Below are positions 18,313 through 27,439 of a stretch of DNA of 35,392 nucleotides, in pieces. The position numbers were made by a program, and so were the translations under genes. The notes beneath the pieces are model-generated. The model made no database searches. It was not told the origin of the DNA and saw nothing but the letters and a program-made list of their open reading frames with translations. Origin of the DNA: Candidatus Cryptobacteroides caccocaballi (GTDB lineage: Bacteria > Bacteroidota > Bacteroidia > Bacteroidales > UBA932); NCBI GenBank assembly GCA_018064725.1, contig JAGHUQ010000134.1, positions 1-35,392 of the forward strand. The letters are read 5' to 3'. Every line of letters starts with the position of its first letter. Within the stretch, counting starts at the first letter, position 1.

Positions 18313-20843
18313 ACAGACAGATCAAGCAAATCCTCACATATCTGGGGATAGTAGTTTTCTTCCTCGTGCTTGCCTACGCATTCGTGCCGCAGGTGCTCGG
18401 CGGCAAGATCGTGAACCAGTCGGACATCTCCGGATGGACCGGAATGACACATGAGATCAGCCAGCATAACGCCGCGCATCCCGATGATCCTACCTACTGG
18501 ACGAATTCGATGTTCGGAGGTATGCCGACCGTCACGATGTATGATAAGTTCGAAGGCGACATGACGAACCCGCTCTACAAGCTGCTCCTGCTTGGAAAGA
18601 GGCCGGCGACGTACCTGTTCGTCGCGTTGCTTGGTGCATTCCTGCTCATGCTCTCGCTTGGAATCAACCGTTTCCTTGCCGTCGGCGGTGCCATCGCAGT
18701 GGCTTTCTGCTCATACAACTTTCAGATAATCCAGGTCGGACATAATACCAAGATGCAGGCTATCGCCTTCTTCCCATGGGTGCTCGCCGGATTGATCTAT
18801 ACCTATCGCTCAGCACTGTCCGGAGAGAAGAAGGGATGGATATGGAAGACCCTCCTGGGCAGTTCGCTCTTCGCTCTTGCGCTGAGCTTCCAGATCAAGG
18901 CCAATCATCCTCAGATCACCTGGTATCTCGCCGTCTGCGTCGTCATGGCAGCAGTAGCCGAATTCGTGGCCGTGCTCATGGACAAGACGCAGATGAAGGA
19001 CAGACTCGTCCGTTTCTTCTCGGCATCAGCCCTCCTTCTCGTGCTCGGCGTTGCCGGCATAGCAACCAATGCCAACAAGCTCATCCCGACTTGGGATTAC
19101 TCCAAGGCCACCATGCGAGGCGGGTCGGAACTCAGGGACCGCGGCTCGCGTGGCGGGTCAGGGCTCGACCTGGACTATGCTACAGCATGGTCTTATGGAA
19201 TAGACGAGACTCCGAACCTCCTTATCGCCAACTTCAACGGAGGAGCTTCAGTGGGAACTCTCCCGGAGACTTCCGAGGTTGCCAGCGTACTTAAGCAGTA
19301 CGGATACAGCGGCGCGGAGCTCAAGGGCGCGCTCGCCGGCATTCCTCTCTACTGGGGACCTCAGCCTTTCACTGCCGGTCCTATGTACATGGGTGCGATT
19401 TCCATATTCCTCTTCGTCCTCGGACTCTTCCTGTTCAAGGGCAAGGAGAAATGGTGGATGCTCGCCGCGACCATCTTCGCGATATTCCTCGGATGGGGTA
19501 ACCACATGATGTGGTTTACGAAGCTCTGCTTCGAGACCCTTCCCATGTACAATAAGTTCAGGACCGTGTCCATGTCGCTCATAGTGCTGCAGGTGACACT
19601 ACCTTTGCTGGGATTCCTTGTGTTGGACAGGATCATCAAGGGTGAATACGAGTGGTCTAAGATAAAGAAGGCCGGCTTGGGAGCGCTTGTCCTCACTGCT
19701 GGTTTCTGCGCTCTCTGCATTGCCGTCCCTTCATTCGCGGGCAGCTTCGTGTCTCCTACCGACGGTCAGCTTCCGGAACCTCTCATTCCGGCAATCAGGG
19801 CTGACCGCATCTCATTGATGCGCCATGACGCCCTCTGCTCGATCATCTACATCTGCCTCGCTGCGGCGGCGATCGCATGGGCATGCACGGCAAAGGCTGA
19901 CGCCAGCGCAAAGCGCGTCAAGATTGCGTCGACCCTGATCTGTCTCCTCGTGCTCGTGGATCTTTTCTCTGTCGGAAAGAGGTATCTCAATTCAGAGCAT
20001 TTCATTACTCCAAAGGCTTTCTCAAGCCAGTTTGAGGCCCGTCCGGTGGATAAGATGATACTCGAAGACGACGATCCTGACTACAGGGTTCTCGACATGA
20101 GCGTATCAACCTTCAACGATTCCCATCCTTCATATTGGCATAAATCCATCGGTGGCTACAGCCCTGCAAAGATGCAGCGCTATCAGGATCTTATCGACAG
20201 GTACATAACCAGGGAAATGACTTCAATCGTCAAGGTTTCCAGGACCCAGGCTACCGTTTCCGGAGTAACCGAGAACATGCCAGAGACTCCTATACTCAAT
20301 CTTCTCAACACGAAGTACATAATTCTCCAGGACGATGCTGCTCCTGTTGTGAACACCAGAGCCATGGGTAATTGCTGGTTCGTGGACGGTCTGGTCATAG
20401 CCGACAATGCAGAAGAGGAGATCAATCTGCTCGGATCTGCTGACCTCGGTTCTACTGCCATAGTGCGCAGGGAAGATGCCGTTGAGGTTCCTCAGAGTGG
20501 ATGGGACATCTATGAAGGTGACGAAATACGTCTCATCAGCTATGCTGCCAATGAGTTGCATTATGCCTATAAGACCAGTGTTCCGAGAGTAGCCGTATTC
20601 AGTGAGGTTTACTATCCTGGCTGGGTGTCTGACCAGGTGGAGCTCTTCCGCGCAGACTGGATACTCCGTGCTGCGATGGTTCCTGCCGGCGAGGGCGAGA
20701 TCGTGATGAGATTCGAACCTGAGTCATATTCTGTCGGCGAGAGTATCTCAAAGGCAAGTTCGATACTCCTTCTCCTGGTGCTTCTTGCATCGGTTGCCAT
20801 GCCGTTCGCGCTCGGTTCGGCTCGTTGTAAAAAAGCAGAATAA
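18309..20843 (+). CDS. YfhO-like polytopic membrane protein (GT-C-like)
   Basis: This 844-residue protein starts with a TM helix followed by the periplasmic loop typical of the family (SDISGWTGM...YWTNSMFGGMPT). It then shows about a dozen TM helices (about 90-560), two further loops rich in aromatic residues, and a last TM helix near the C-terminus (ILLLLVLLASVAMPFALG). YfhO-family proteins are thought to be polyprenyl-phosphate-sugar-dependent glycosyltransferases of the GT-C fold; a role in exporting or modifying a glycan is inferred. The overlap with the upstream glycosyltransferase (ATGA) supports a shared pathway. Its stop is 29 bases before the polyene operon's first gene. Confidence 0.8.
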   Translation: MNRQIKQILTYLGIVVFFLVLAYAFVPQVLGGKIVNQSDISGWTGMTHEISQHNAAHPDDPTYWTNSMFGGMPTVTMYDKFEGDMTNPLYKLLLLGKRPATYLFVALLGAFLLMLSLGINRFLAVGGAIAVAFCSYNFQIIQVGHNTKMQAIAFFPWVLAGLIYTYRSALSGEKKGWIWKTLLGSSLFALALSFQIKANHPQITWYLAVCVVMAAVAEFVAVLMDKTQMKDRLVRFFSASALLLVLGVAGIATNANKLIPTWDYSKATMRGGSELRDRGSRGGSGLDLDYATAWSYGIDETPNLLIANFNGGASVGTLPETSEVASVLKQYGYSGAELKGALAGIPLYWGPQPFTAGPMYMGAISIFLFVLGLFLFKGKEKWWMLAATIFAIFLGWGNHMMWFTKLCFETLPMYNKFRTVSMSLIVLQVTLPLLGFLVLDRIIKGEYEWSKIKKAGLGALVLTAGFCALCIAVPSFAGSFVSPTDGQLPEPLIPAIRADRISLMRHDALCSIIYICLAAAAIAWACTAKADASAKRVKIASTLICLLVLVDLFSVGKRYLNSEHFITPKAFSSQFEARPVDKMILEDDDPDYRVLDMSVSTFNDSHPSYWHKSIGGYSPAKMQRYQDLIDRYITREMTSIVKVSRTQATVSGVTENMPETPILNLLNTKYIILQDDAAPVVNTRAMGNCWFVDGLVIADNAEEEINLLGSADLGSTAIVRREDAVEVPQSGWDIYEGDEIRLISYAANELHYAYKTSVPRVAVFSEVYYPGWVSDQVELFRADWILRAAMVPAGEGEIVMRFEPESYSVGESISKASSILLLLVLLASVAMPFALGSARCKKAE

Positions 20844-20855
20844 GAGTTATTTTTG
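20824..20855 (+). promoter_or_regulatory. Promoter of the aryl-polyene-like operon
   Basis: TATTTTTG at 20848-20855 fully matches TAnnTTTG. A GTTG at 20824-20827 sits 20 bases upstream, a suitable -33 position. The ATG of the first operon gene is at 20873. The -33 part lies inside the end of the yfhO-like gene, so partial read-through from upstream is possible. Confidence 0.55.
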
Positions 20856-20872
20856 CACTTTACCTGTAACTG

Positions 20873-21973
20873 ATGAATCTCTCCCCGGCACTCGAAAAGG
20901 CATATACAAAGGAACAGCTTTCTGCTAAGGAAGCTCAAAGGCTAGCTGAGTATATAGCCTTTGGACCTATCGTATTCCAGACCAGCCGACTGATGCTTAA
21001 GTTCGGCATCCTTGACCTTCTGCGCGAAAGCGCGGAGGGCATGACCATGAAGGAAGTCGCAGCATCGACAGGCCTGTCCGAATATGCCGTGAAAGTACTT
21101 CTAGAGGGCTCCCTTTCCATAGGAACGGTGCTCGTCGACAAGGATAGCGAGAGGTTTTCTCTTTCCAAGGCCGGTTGGTTCCTCGCGACCAGCGAGATGA
21201 CAAGGGTCAACATGGAGTTCAACCACGATGTGAACTACGAAGGATGGTTCAGGCTGGAGGAGTCCCTGCTCGAGGGCCGTCCTGCGGGTCTGGAACATTT
21301 CGGCAGCTGGCCGACCATCTACGAGGGGCTGTCATCACTCCCTGAGCAGGTCCAGAAGAGCTGGTTCGGATTCGATCATTTCTATTCGGATCACTCATTC
21401 GATGCTGCGCTGCAGATCATATTCTCAGACAAGGTCGACAACCTGCTCGATGTCGGTGGAAATACCGGAAAGTGGGCATTGCGCTGCGTGGATTACGATG
21501 AGAATGTCCAGGTGACGATCGTGGATCTTCCTCAGCAGCTCGAGCTCATGAGAAAGAACGTTGAGGGCAAGAAGGGAGCGGAGAGGATACATGGCTACGG
21601 CATGAACCTTCTTGACCGCAGCATGAGCTTTCCTTCCGACAGGGAGTACGACGTGATCTGGATGAGCCAGTTCCTTGACTGCTTCGGTGAGGACGAGATA
21701 GTGAGTATACTCTCTCGCGCCAGGGCATCGATGAATGCAGATACCAGGCTCTGCATCATGGAGACCTTCTGGGACAGGCAGAAGTACGAGACCGCGGCCT
21801 TCTGTCTTACGATGACCAGCCTCTACTTCACTGCGCTGGCTAATGGAAACAGCAAGATGTATCACTCTGAGGATATGGCCCGGCTTGCAGAGAAGGCGGG
21901 TCTCGTCGTCGAGCGTATTCACGACGGTCTCGGTCCAGGAGGACACAGCATAATGGTTTGTAAACTGAATTAG
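20873..21973 (+). CDS. O-methyltransferase-like protein of the polyene operon
   Basis: This 366-residue class I SAM methyltransferase has an N-terminal winged-helix dimerisation region (about 30-110, MKEVAASTGLSEYAVKVLL). A Rossmann domain follows with the SAM-binding loop LLDVGGNTGKW at 191-201 and an acidic end of the second strand (IVDLP). It resembles acetylserotonin/plant-type O-methyltransferases and the methyltransferases of APE clusters, where ring methylation of the aryl head is the usual proposal. At the place where O-methyltransferases have a catalytic His (L-H-D-W) this protein has L-D-C-F (Asp269), so the chemistry may differ. It is first in the operon, four bases ahead of an ACP. 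Confidence 0.82.
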   Translation: MNLSPALEKAYTKEQLSAKEAQRLAEYIAFGPIVFQTSRLMLKFGILDLLRESAEGMTMKEVAASTGLSEYAVKVLLEGSLSIGTVLVDKDSERFSLSKAGWFLATSEMTRVNMEFNHDVNYEGWFRLEESLLEGRPAGLEHFGSWPTIYEGLSSLPEQVQKSWFGFDHFYSDHSFDAALQIIFSDKVDNLLDVGGNTGKWALRCVDYDENVQVTIVDLPQQLELMRKNVEGKKGAERIHGYGMNLLDRSMSFPSDREYDVIWMSQFLDCFGEDEIVSILSRARASMNADTRLCIMETFWDRQKYETAAFCLTMTSLYFTALANGNSKMYHSEDMARLAEKAGLVVERIHDGLGPGGHSIMVCKLN

Positions 21974-21977
21974 AATT

Positions 21978-22220
21978 ATGGATATCAAGGAAATTGAAGC
22001 AAAGGTGAGGACCTTCCTCATTGATGAACTCGAAATTGACGAGGACAAGATTTACGATGATTCGAGGCTCAAGGAGGATATGGGTATCGACAGCCTTGAG
22101 GTGGTCGATGTCGTCGTCCTCGTGGATCAGACATTCGGAATCAAGATGAAGAACGAGGACTTCAAGGTCGTGAAGACCTTCGGACAGTTCTGTGCCTTCA
22201 TCGCCGGGAAGCTCGCGTAA
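21978..22220 (+). CDS. Acyl carrier protein 1
   Basis: An 80-residue acidic helical protein with the phosphopantetheine site GIDSLEVVD, Ser39. It should carry growing polyene or starter chains as a thioester. It sits between the methyltransferase and the LpxL-type acyltransferase, and is one of two ACPs in the operon; the other has DSI in place of DSL. Confidence 0.93.
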   Translation: MDIKEIEAKVRTFLIDELEIDEDKIYDDSRLKEDMGIDSLEVVDVVVLVDQTFGIKMKNEDFKVVKTFGQFCAFIAGKLA

Positions 22221-22226
22221 CTGAAG

Positions 22227-23126
22227 GTGGCGGAGCTGGATCATAGCAAGTGGAAAGGCACCACGGGCGGCACGACTTGGATGCAGAGGACTCTGGTAGT
22301 CCTGTTCAGGTTCATGCCTGTCGAGGTCCTCTATGCCTTCATGGGCATGGTGATTCCATTCTATATGATCTTCAACCGCCAGGGCTATCTCAGCTCATAC
22401 CATTGGTTCCGGCGGCGTTTCGGATTCGGGCCGATCAAATCATTTTTCGGGGTGTATCGCAACCATTTTGTCTTTGGACAGGTCATACTCGACCGCTTTG
22501 CGACCTACGCCGGCAAGAAGTTCCGATTTGAATTCGACGGCAAGGAAAAGTTTGACGCCCTTGCTGCAGGAGGACCGGGATTCATGATGGTCAGCTCCCA
22601 TGTCGGAAACTACGAGCTCGCCGGTTACTCGCTCTCTACCGAAGGACGAAAGTTCAATGCGCTCGTATTCGCGGGAGAGACAGAGACCGTCATGAAGAAC
22701 AGGAACATCATGTTCGGCAGCAACTGCATCTCGATGATTCCCATGTCCGAGGACATGTCACACATCTTCGCATTGAGCTGCGCTCTTTCCAATGGCGAGA
22801 TCGTGAGCATGCCGGGAGACAGGATATTCGGGTCTCAGAAGTCGGTCAGGTGTTCTTTCATGGGAAAGGATGCAGACTTCCCGATGGGTCCGTTCGCCCT
22901 CGCCGTGCAGAAAAATGTTTCTGCACTTGCCGCCTTCGTCATGAAGACAGGGTCGAGGAGCTATCGTGTCGTACTTCGCGAGATAGGTTGGGGGGACGCC
23001 GCCGGAAAGGCTGAGAAGATTCAGCGGATGGCAGAAGCATACGCTGCAGAAATGGGAACGGTGATGGGTGCTTTCCCTTACCAGTGGTTCAATTACTATG
23101 ACTTCTGGAAAGAAGATGAGAATTGA
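22227..23126 (+). CDS. LpxL/HtrB-type lysophospholipid or lipid A acyltransferase-like protein
   Basis: The 299-residue protein has an N-terminal membrane-associated stretch (about 22-50). The acyltransferase HX4E motif follows in SSHVGNYELAG (His125, Glu130), with a later MPGDR block like the family's GDQ region. In APE clusters such enzymes are thought to move chains onto a lipid or glycolipid acceptor. The start is a GTG at 22227, six bases after the ACP stop; no ATG gives a better N-terminus. Its end overlaps the next gene by 11 bases. Confidence 0.85.
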   Translation: MAELDHSKWKGTTGGTTWMQRTLVVLFRFMPVEVLYAFMGMVIPFYMIFNRQGYLSSYHWFRRRFGFGPIKSFFGVYRNHFVFGQVILDRFATYAGKKFRFEFDGKEKFDALAAGGPGFMMVSSHVGNYELAGYSLSTEGRKFNALVFAGETETVMKNRNIMFGSNCISMIPMSEDMSHIFALSCALSNGEIVSMPGDRIFGSQKSVRCSFMGKDADFPMGPFALAVQKNVSALAAFVMKTGSRSYRVVLREIGWGDAAGKAEKIQRMAEAYAAEMGTVMGAFPYQWFNYYDFWKEDEN

Positions 23127-23538
23127 TGAAATAGACATACTCGAGGTGCTCCCTCAGCGTCCGCCGTTCTGTTTCGTGGACCGCATGCTCCGCTACGAGG
23201 AGCCTGACATCGTGACTCAGTACACGGTGAAGGAAGACTGCGTGTTCCTCGAAGACGGAAAGATGCTTGCATCTGGTCTGGTGGAGAATATGGCTCAGTC
23301 CAGCGCCGCGAGGATGGGCTATATCAACAAGTTCGTCAAGCACCTGGATGTCCGTGTCGGATTCATCGGCAGCGTCAAGGGACTTAAGGTATACAGATGT
23401 CCGGCTTTGGGCGAGACTGTCACGACATGTGTCGAGCTCAAGCAGGAGATATTCTCGATCTCCATGGTGCAGGCTACGGTCTGCGTCGGGGAGGAGAAGA
23501 TCGCGGAAGCGATAATGAAGACGGTTGAGGTGGAATGA
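23116..23538 (+). CDS. Hot-dog 3-hydroxyacyl-ACP dehydratase-like protein 1 (ApeP-like)
   Basis: The protein is 140 residues from the ATG at 23116. The frame opens at 23068, but the family start block LPQRPPFCFVDRM fits this later ATG. It is a FabZ/FabA-like hot-dog protein. The central-helix acid Glu57 is present (SGLVENMAQSSAA), but the HFPG loop that supplies the catalytic histidine in FabZ is missing, replaced by EDGKMLASG. It would need a partner to complete an active site. The better match is to ApeP-like proteins of polyene clusters. It overlaps the acyltransferase by 11 bases and the KS by 4. Confidence 0.82.
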   Translation: MRIDEIDILEVLPQRPPFCFVDRMLRYEEPDIVTQYTVKEDCVFLEDGKMLASGLVENMAQSSAARMGYINKFVKHLDVRVGFIGSVKGLKVYRCPALGETVTTCVELKQEIFSISMVQATVCVGEEKIAEAIMKTVEVE

Positions 23539-25214
23539 GAAGGACGGTAAGGATATCGGACAACATAGTTTCTCCGCTGGGATTCAGCTCGGAGGCGAAC
23601 TATGCGGCCGTGAAGGCCGGTCGTAGCGAGATAAGGCGACATGAAGGCACGTTCGGCGTGCCTCAGCCGTTTGCGGCATCTCTCTTTGACCGGGATGTCG
23701 TCATGGCAAAGGCTGCGGAATGCGGTATTCCTGCAGGACTGAGTCTATTCGACACGATCTGCCTGCTGTCTGCAACGCTTGCCCTTGAGGGTAGCGGAGT
23801 GGATACCCGCTCGCCGAAGACGGCTTTCATCCTGTCCACCACAAAGGGCAACGTGGAGCTCATCGGTGAGGAGGACGTGGATCAGACCAGAGCGCTTCTG
23901 GGCTTCTCTGCAAGGCTCATAGGAGAGTTTTTCGGGAATCCCAATCCCGTCGAGGTCGTGTCCAATGCCTGCATTTCAGGAGTCTGTGCAATCATCCAGG
24001 CCAGCCGAATGATAGCGGACGGAAGCTATGACCACGTCGTGGTCGTAGGAGCGGAAGTGCAATCAAGGTTCATCATATCCGGTTTCCTCTGCCTCAAGGC
24101 CCTCTCGGACAGCCTGTGCAGACCGTTCGATGCATCGAGATGCGGTCTGAATGCCGGTGAGGCGGCCGCAACCATGGTGCTCGCTGCGAGCGACAAGGTG
24201 GAAGACAGCCAGTGGGAAGTCGTGAGAGGTGCAATCAGGAATGATGCAAACCATATCTCAGGACCTTCCAGGACGGGCGAAGGCAGCTACAATGCCCTCC
24301 GTTACGTACTCGAGGCCTCAAGGAAAGACGAACTGGCGTTTGTCAACGTGCATGGAACGGCGACAGTCTACAACGATGAGATGGAGTCTATCGCGCTTGA
24401 CAGGGCAGGTCTTTCTGACATGCCTGTGAATGCGTTGAAAGGCATATATGGACACACCATGGGCGCAGCTGGAGTTCTTGAGTCGATAATCTCCATCCAT
24501 GCCTGCGAGGACGGAACCGTCCTAGGCACTAGAGGTTATTCTGAACGCGGAACATCCCGTCCGGTGAACGTGAGCGCAGAGAACAGGACCACCGACAGGA
24601 CTGCCTTCGTGAAGCTTCTTTCCGGCTTCGGCGGATGCAATGCAGCCGTGCTTTTCCGCAAGGGAGATGGACCTGGAGGGGAAATTCCCGCAGAACCGGA
24701 ACTCGAGACCAAGAAGACTGTCCGTCTGAGTTCTGAGGACTGCGACCTCGTGGCCCTGTACAGAGAACAGGTGGGTGACTATCCTAAATTCTTCAAGATG
24801 GACACGCTTTGCAAGCTGGGTTTCCTTGCGACTGAGCTGCTTCTCAAGGGTGAGGATAGGACTGAGCTCAGGGAGGACAGAGCGGTGCTGCTCTTCAACA
24901 CCAGCGGATCGGTCTGCAACGACCGTCATTTTCAGGAGACCGTCTCGGATCCGGAAGGGTGGTTCCCGAGTCCGGCACTCTTTGTATATACACTCGCGAA
25001 CATCGTGACAGGTGAGCTCGCGATAAGGAACAGATTCAAGGGAGAATCATCATTCCATGTGCTCGGAAAGAAAGACCAGGCACAGATGGACAGAATAATA
25101 AGGGAAGCCTTCATGGACGGAGTCACCCGCACCGCGGTCTGCGGTTGGGTGGAATGCTCTGCCGATGATTGCTTCGAAGCAGAAATATCACTGATATCAA
25201 AAAAGAATTCATAA
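23535..25214 (+). CDS. Ketosynthase 1 with C-terminal KS-like extension
   Basis: It is 559 residues, well beyond the usual 380-420 for a KS. Residues 1-378 are a complete condensing enzyme with Cys146 (SNACISGVC), His273 (NVHGTATVYND), Lys302 and His307 (LKGIYGHTMG). Residues of about 400-559 form a second region that can be aligned by eye with the chain-length-factor-like protein at 26669: DYPKFFKMDTLCKLG matches DYRQFITPMEARRMG, and FVYTLANIVTGELAIR matches FMQSTHNTVSSMIGIR. Asn489 stands where a catalytic cysteine would be. Decarboxylative condensation with malonyl-ACP is expected for the first part; the tail may be structural. In APE systems a second KS acts beside the KS/CLF pair. Confidence 0.88.
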   Translation: MRRTVRISDNIVSPLGFSSEANYAAVKAGRSEIRRHEGTFGVPQPFAASLFDRDVVMAKAAECGIPAGLSLFDTICLLSATLALEGSGVDTRSPKTAFILSTTKGNVELIGEEDVDQTRALLGFSARLIGEFFGNPNPVEVVSNACISGVCAIIQASRMIADGSYDHVVVVGAEVQSRFIISGFLCLKALSDSLCRPFDASRCGLNAGEAAATMVLAASDKVEDSQWEVVRGAIRNDANHISGPSRTGEGSYNALRYVLEASRKDELAFVNVHGTATVYNDEMESIALDRAGLSDMPVNALKGIYGHTMGAAGVLESIISIHACEDGTVLGTRGYSERGTSRPVNVSAENRTTDRTAFVKLLSGFGGCNAAVLFRKGDGPGGEIPAEPELETKKTVRLSSEDCDLVALYREQVGDYPKFFKMDTLCKLGFLATELLLKGEDRTELREDRAVLLFNTSGSVCNDRHFQETVSDPEGWFPSPALFVYTLANIVTGELAIRNRFKGESSFHVLGKKDQAQMDRIIREAFMDGVTRTAVCGWVECSADDCFEAEISLISKKNS

Positions 25215-25215
25215 G

Positions 25216-25473
25216 ATGGAAGAACTTATCAACAATCTCAAGATCCAGATCATCGAGGCTCTCAACCTTGAGGGCATGACCCCCGACGAAATCGAAAACG
25301 ACGCGCCTCTCTTCGGAGAAGGCCTCGGACTTGATTCGATTGATGCTCTTGAGCTGATAGTGCTCCTCGAGAAGCAGTATGGCATAAAGCTCGCCAATCC
25401 TGCAGAGGGAAAGGCTATCTTCAAGTCGGTCAACGTAATGGCCGCATACATTGCAGAGAACAGGAAGAAATAA
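25216..25473 (+). CDS. Acyl carrier protein 2
   Basis: An 85-residue ACP with the attachment site LGLDSIDALEL, Ser41. It shares one base (TAATG) with the KS2 start, so it probably feeds the KS/CLF pair that follows. The first ACP has DSL and is more acidic in the last helix. Confidence 0.94.
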   Translation: MEELINNLKIQIIEALNLEGMTPDEIENDAPLFGEGLGLDSIDALELIVLLEKQYGIKLANPAEGKAIFKSVNVMAAYIAENRKK

Positions 25474-26672
25474 TGCAGCGACGCATCCTCATAAGTGGCG
25501 CCGGAGTGGTGTCGGCGATAGGTCTGGACAAGTCTCAGACCCTGGATTCCCTGCGTGCGGGAAAGACTGGAGTCGCAAAGGTAAGCTACCTTGCGACAGA
25601 CAGGACTGAATTCCCGGTCGGAGAGGTCAGGCTCACCGACAGCCAGATGAAGGGGATGATGGGCATTCCAGAGGACAAGGTCGTGACCAGGACGTCTCTC
25701 TTGGGTATTCTTGCACTCAGGGAGGCCTTGGATCAGGCCGGACTCACAAGGGAGGAGCTTGCCGGTGCGGCAATAGTCGGAGGAACGACTGTCGGTGGTA
25801 TGGACACCAGCGAAAAGTTCTATCTCGACTTCATCAATCCCGAGACCGACGCTCATTCTGAGTATATCGCAGCACATGACTGTGGTTCCACCACTGATGC
25901 GATTGCTGACCATTTCGGGGGATTCGCCCTTTCGACGACCCTTTCTACCGCATGTTCTTCGGCGGCCAACGCTGTGATACTCGGCGCAAGGCTTATTCTC
26001 TGCGGTCAGGCGGAGATAGTGGCCGTAGGTGGAAGCGAATGTCTTTCAAGCTTCCATGTGAACGGCTTCAACACCCTGATGATACTTGACAGGGAGCAGT
26101 GCCGTCCGTTCGATGCCACCAGAGCCGGGCTCAACCTCGGTGAAGGAGCCGCCTTCCTCATACTTGAGAGCGAAGAATCTGCCTTACGCAGGGGCGTGAA
26201 GCCTATCGCCGTGCTGTCAGGATATGGGAACGCCTGCGACGCATTCCATCAGACCGCGTCTTCGGCAGATGGCGAAGGAGCGTATCTCGCGATGACCAAG
26301 GCCCTTCAGATGGGTGGAATAGAAGCTTCCGACGTGGACTATATCAATGCCCATGGAACAGGAACGCCGAACAACGACGCCAGCGAAAGTGCGGCGTTGA
26401 TGCGTGTGTTCGGAGACCACATTCCTCCGGTATCGTCTACAAAGTCCTTTACGGGACATACGACCAGCGCATCCGGAAGCATAGAGTCGGTCATCTGCCT
26501 GCTGGCGATGGAGAACGGATTCATCCCGGCCAGCCTCGGTTGGAAGGAGCCGGCAGAGGGCTGCATAGTGCCTGTTGCCGAAAACAAGGAATCCATCTGT
26601 CTGAAGCATGTGCTCTGCAACTCCTTCGGATTCGGAGGAAATGACTCATCACTCTTGTTCTCGAAGCCATGA
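25473..26672 (+). CDS. Ketosynthase 2 (FabF-like, partner of the CLF)
   Basis: At 399 residues it is of normal FabF/KAS II length. The full catalytic set is present: Cys161 (STACSSAAN), His294 (NAHGTGTPNND), Lys324 and His329 (STKSFTGHT), and the gatekeeper-side GFGGNDSSLLF at the C-terminus. It should extend the polyene chain by condensing malonyl-ACP with the ACP-bound intermediate. The ATGA overlap with the Cys-less protein that follows is the arrangement of type II PKS KS-CLF pairs, so a heterodimer is expected. Confidence 0.92.
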   Translation: MQRRILISGAGVVSAIGLDKSQTLDSLRAGKTGVAKVSYLATDRTEFPVGEVRLTDSQMKGMMGIPEDKVVTRTSLLGILALREALDQAGLTREELAGAAIVGGTTVGGMDTSEKFYLDFINPETDAHSEYIAAHDCGSTTDAIADHFGGFALSTTLSTACSSAANAVILGARLILCGQAEIVAVGGSECLSSFHVNGFNTLMILDREQCRPFDATRAGLNLGEGAAFLILESEESALRRGVKPIAVLSGYGNACDAFHQTASSADGEGAYLAMTKALQMGGIEASDVDYINAHGTGTPNNDASESAALMRVFGDHIPPVSSTKSFTGHTTSASGSIESVICLLAMENGFIPASLGWKEPAEGCIVPVAENKESICLKHVLCNSFGFGGNDSSLLFSKP

Positions 26673-27436
26673 TGAAGGAGAAGATATATATCAATGCCGC
26701 GGCCCAGATTGTCTCAGGCTCGGAGGAACCTGACTACAGGCAGTTCATCACGCCGATGGAGGCGCGTCGCATGGGCAAGCTCATGAAGCGCTCGCTCGCG
26801 ACCTCTCTCATCGCCCTCCGCGAGGCCGGAATCGAGCATCCGGATGCCATCATAACGGGAACTTTCCTCGGAAGCGTTGAGAACACAGAGGCTTTGCTGA
26901 TGTCGCTTACCGGAGTCGTAGACGCTCCTTTGAAACCTACCAACTTCATGCAGTCCACCCACAATACGGTGAGCTCCATGATAGGTATCCGTACGGCCTC
27001 ACACGGATATAACGCCACATACTCCCACGGACTGACTTCGTACGAGAGTGCCTTGCTCGATGCTATTCTTCAGCTCGAGCTTTCAGAGATAGAAAATGCC
27101 CTTGTGGGCCTCTCTGATGAACTTTCTCCCACTTTTGAAATGATGCTTGGAAAGATAGGGGTGAAAGGCTGTGAAATAGCTTCCTCAATGGTCCTGAGCC
27201 GCAAGGGTGAGAATGCCCTCTGCCGTATTGCGGATTTCCGCCTCAGCCACGGAAAGGCAGCGTACGATGATGCGCAGAATATTTCTGCCGACATCGTCCT
27301 CGAGGCTCCTGCCGGTTATGTGGACGGTGCGAAGATGATCGCCCAGGGCAGCTGCGCCAGCGTTCTCGTGCTGAACGGCGGAAGGAATTTTGACGACACA
27401 TCATACACCTTGCTTGTCAAGGCGGACAATGAATAG
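26669..27436 (+). CDS. Chain-length-factor-like ketosynthase homologue (Ketoacyl-synt_2 type)
   Basis: The 255-residue protein covers a shortened condensing-enzyme fold. In the nucleophile-elbow region it reads FMQSTHNTVSS, so Asn99 replaces the catalytic cysteine, and no HGTGT block follows. This is the pattern of non-catalytic CLF partners in APE clusters (ApeC-like). It probably pairs with KS2 and helps set chain length. Two start ATGs are adjacent (26669 and 26672), and the first overlaps the KS2 stop. Confidence 0.85.
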   Translation: MMKEKIYINAAAQIVSGSEEPDYRQFITPMEARRMGKLMKRSLATSLIALREAGIEHPDAIITGTFLGSVENTEALLMSLTGVVDAPLKPTNFMQSTHNTVSSMIGIRTASHGYNATYSHGLTSYESALLDAILQLELSEIENALVGLSDELSPTFEMMLGKIGVKGCEIASSMVLSRKGENALCRIADFRLSHGKAAYDDAQNISADIVLEAPAGYVDGAKMIAQGSCASVLVLNGGRNFDDTSYTLLVKADNE

Positions 27437-27439
27437 TAT

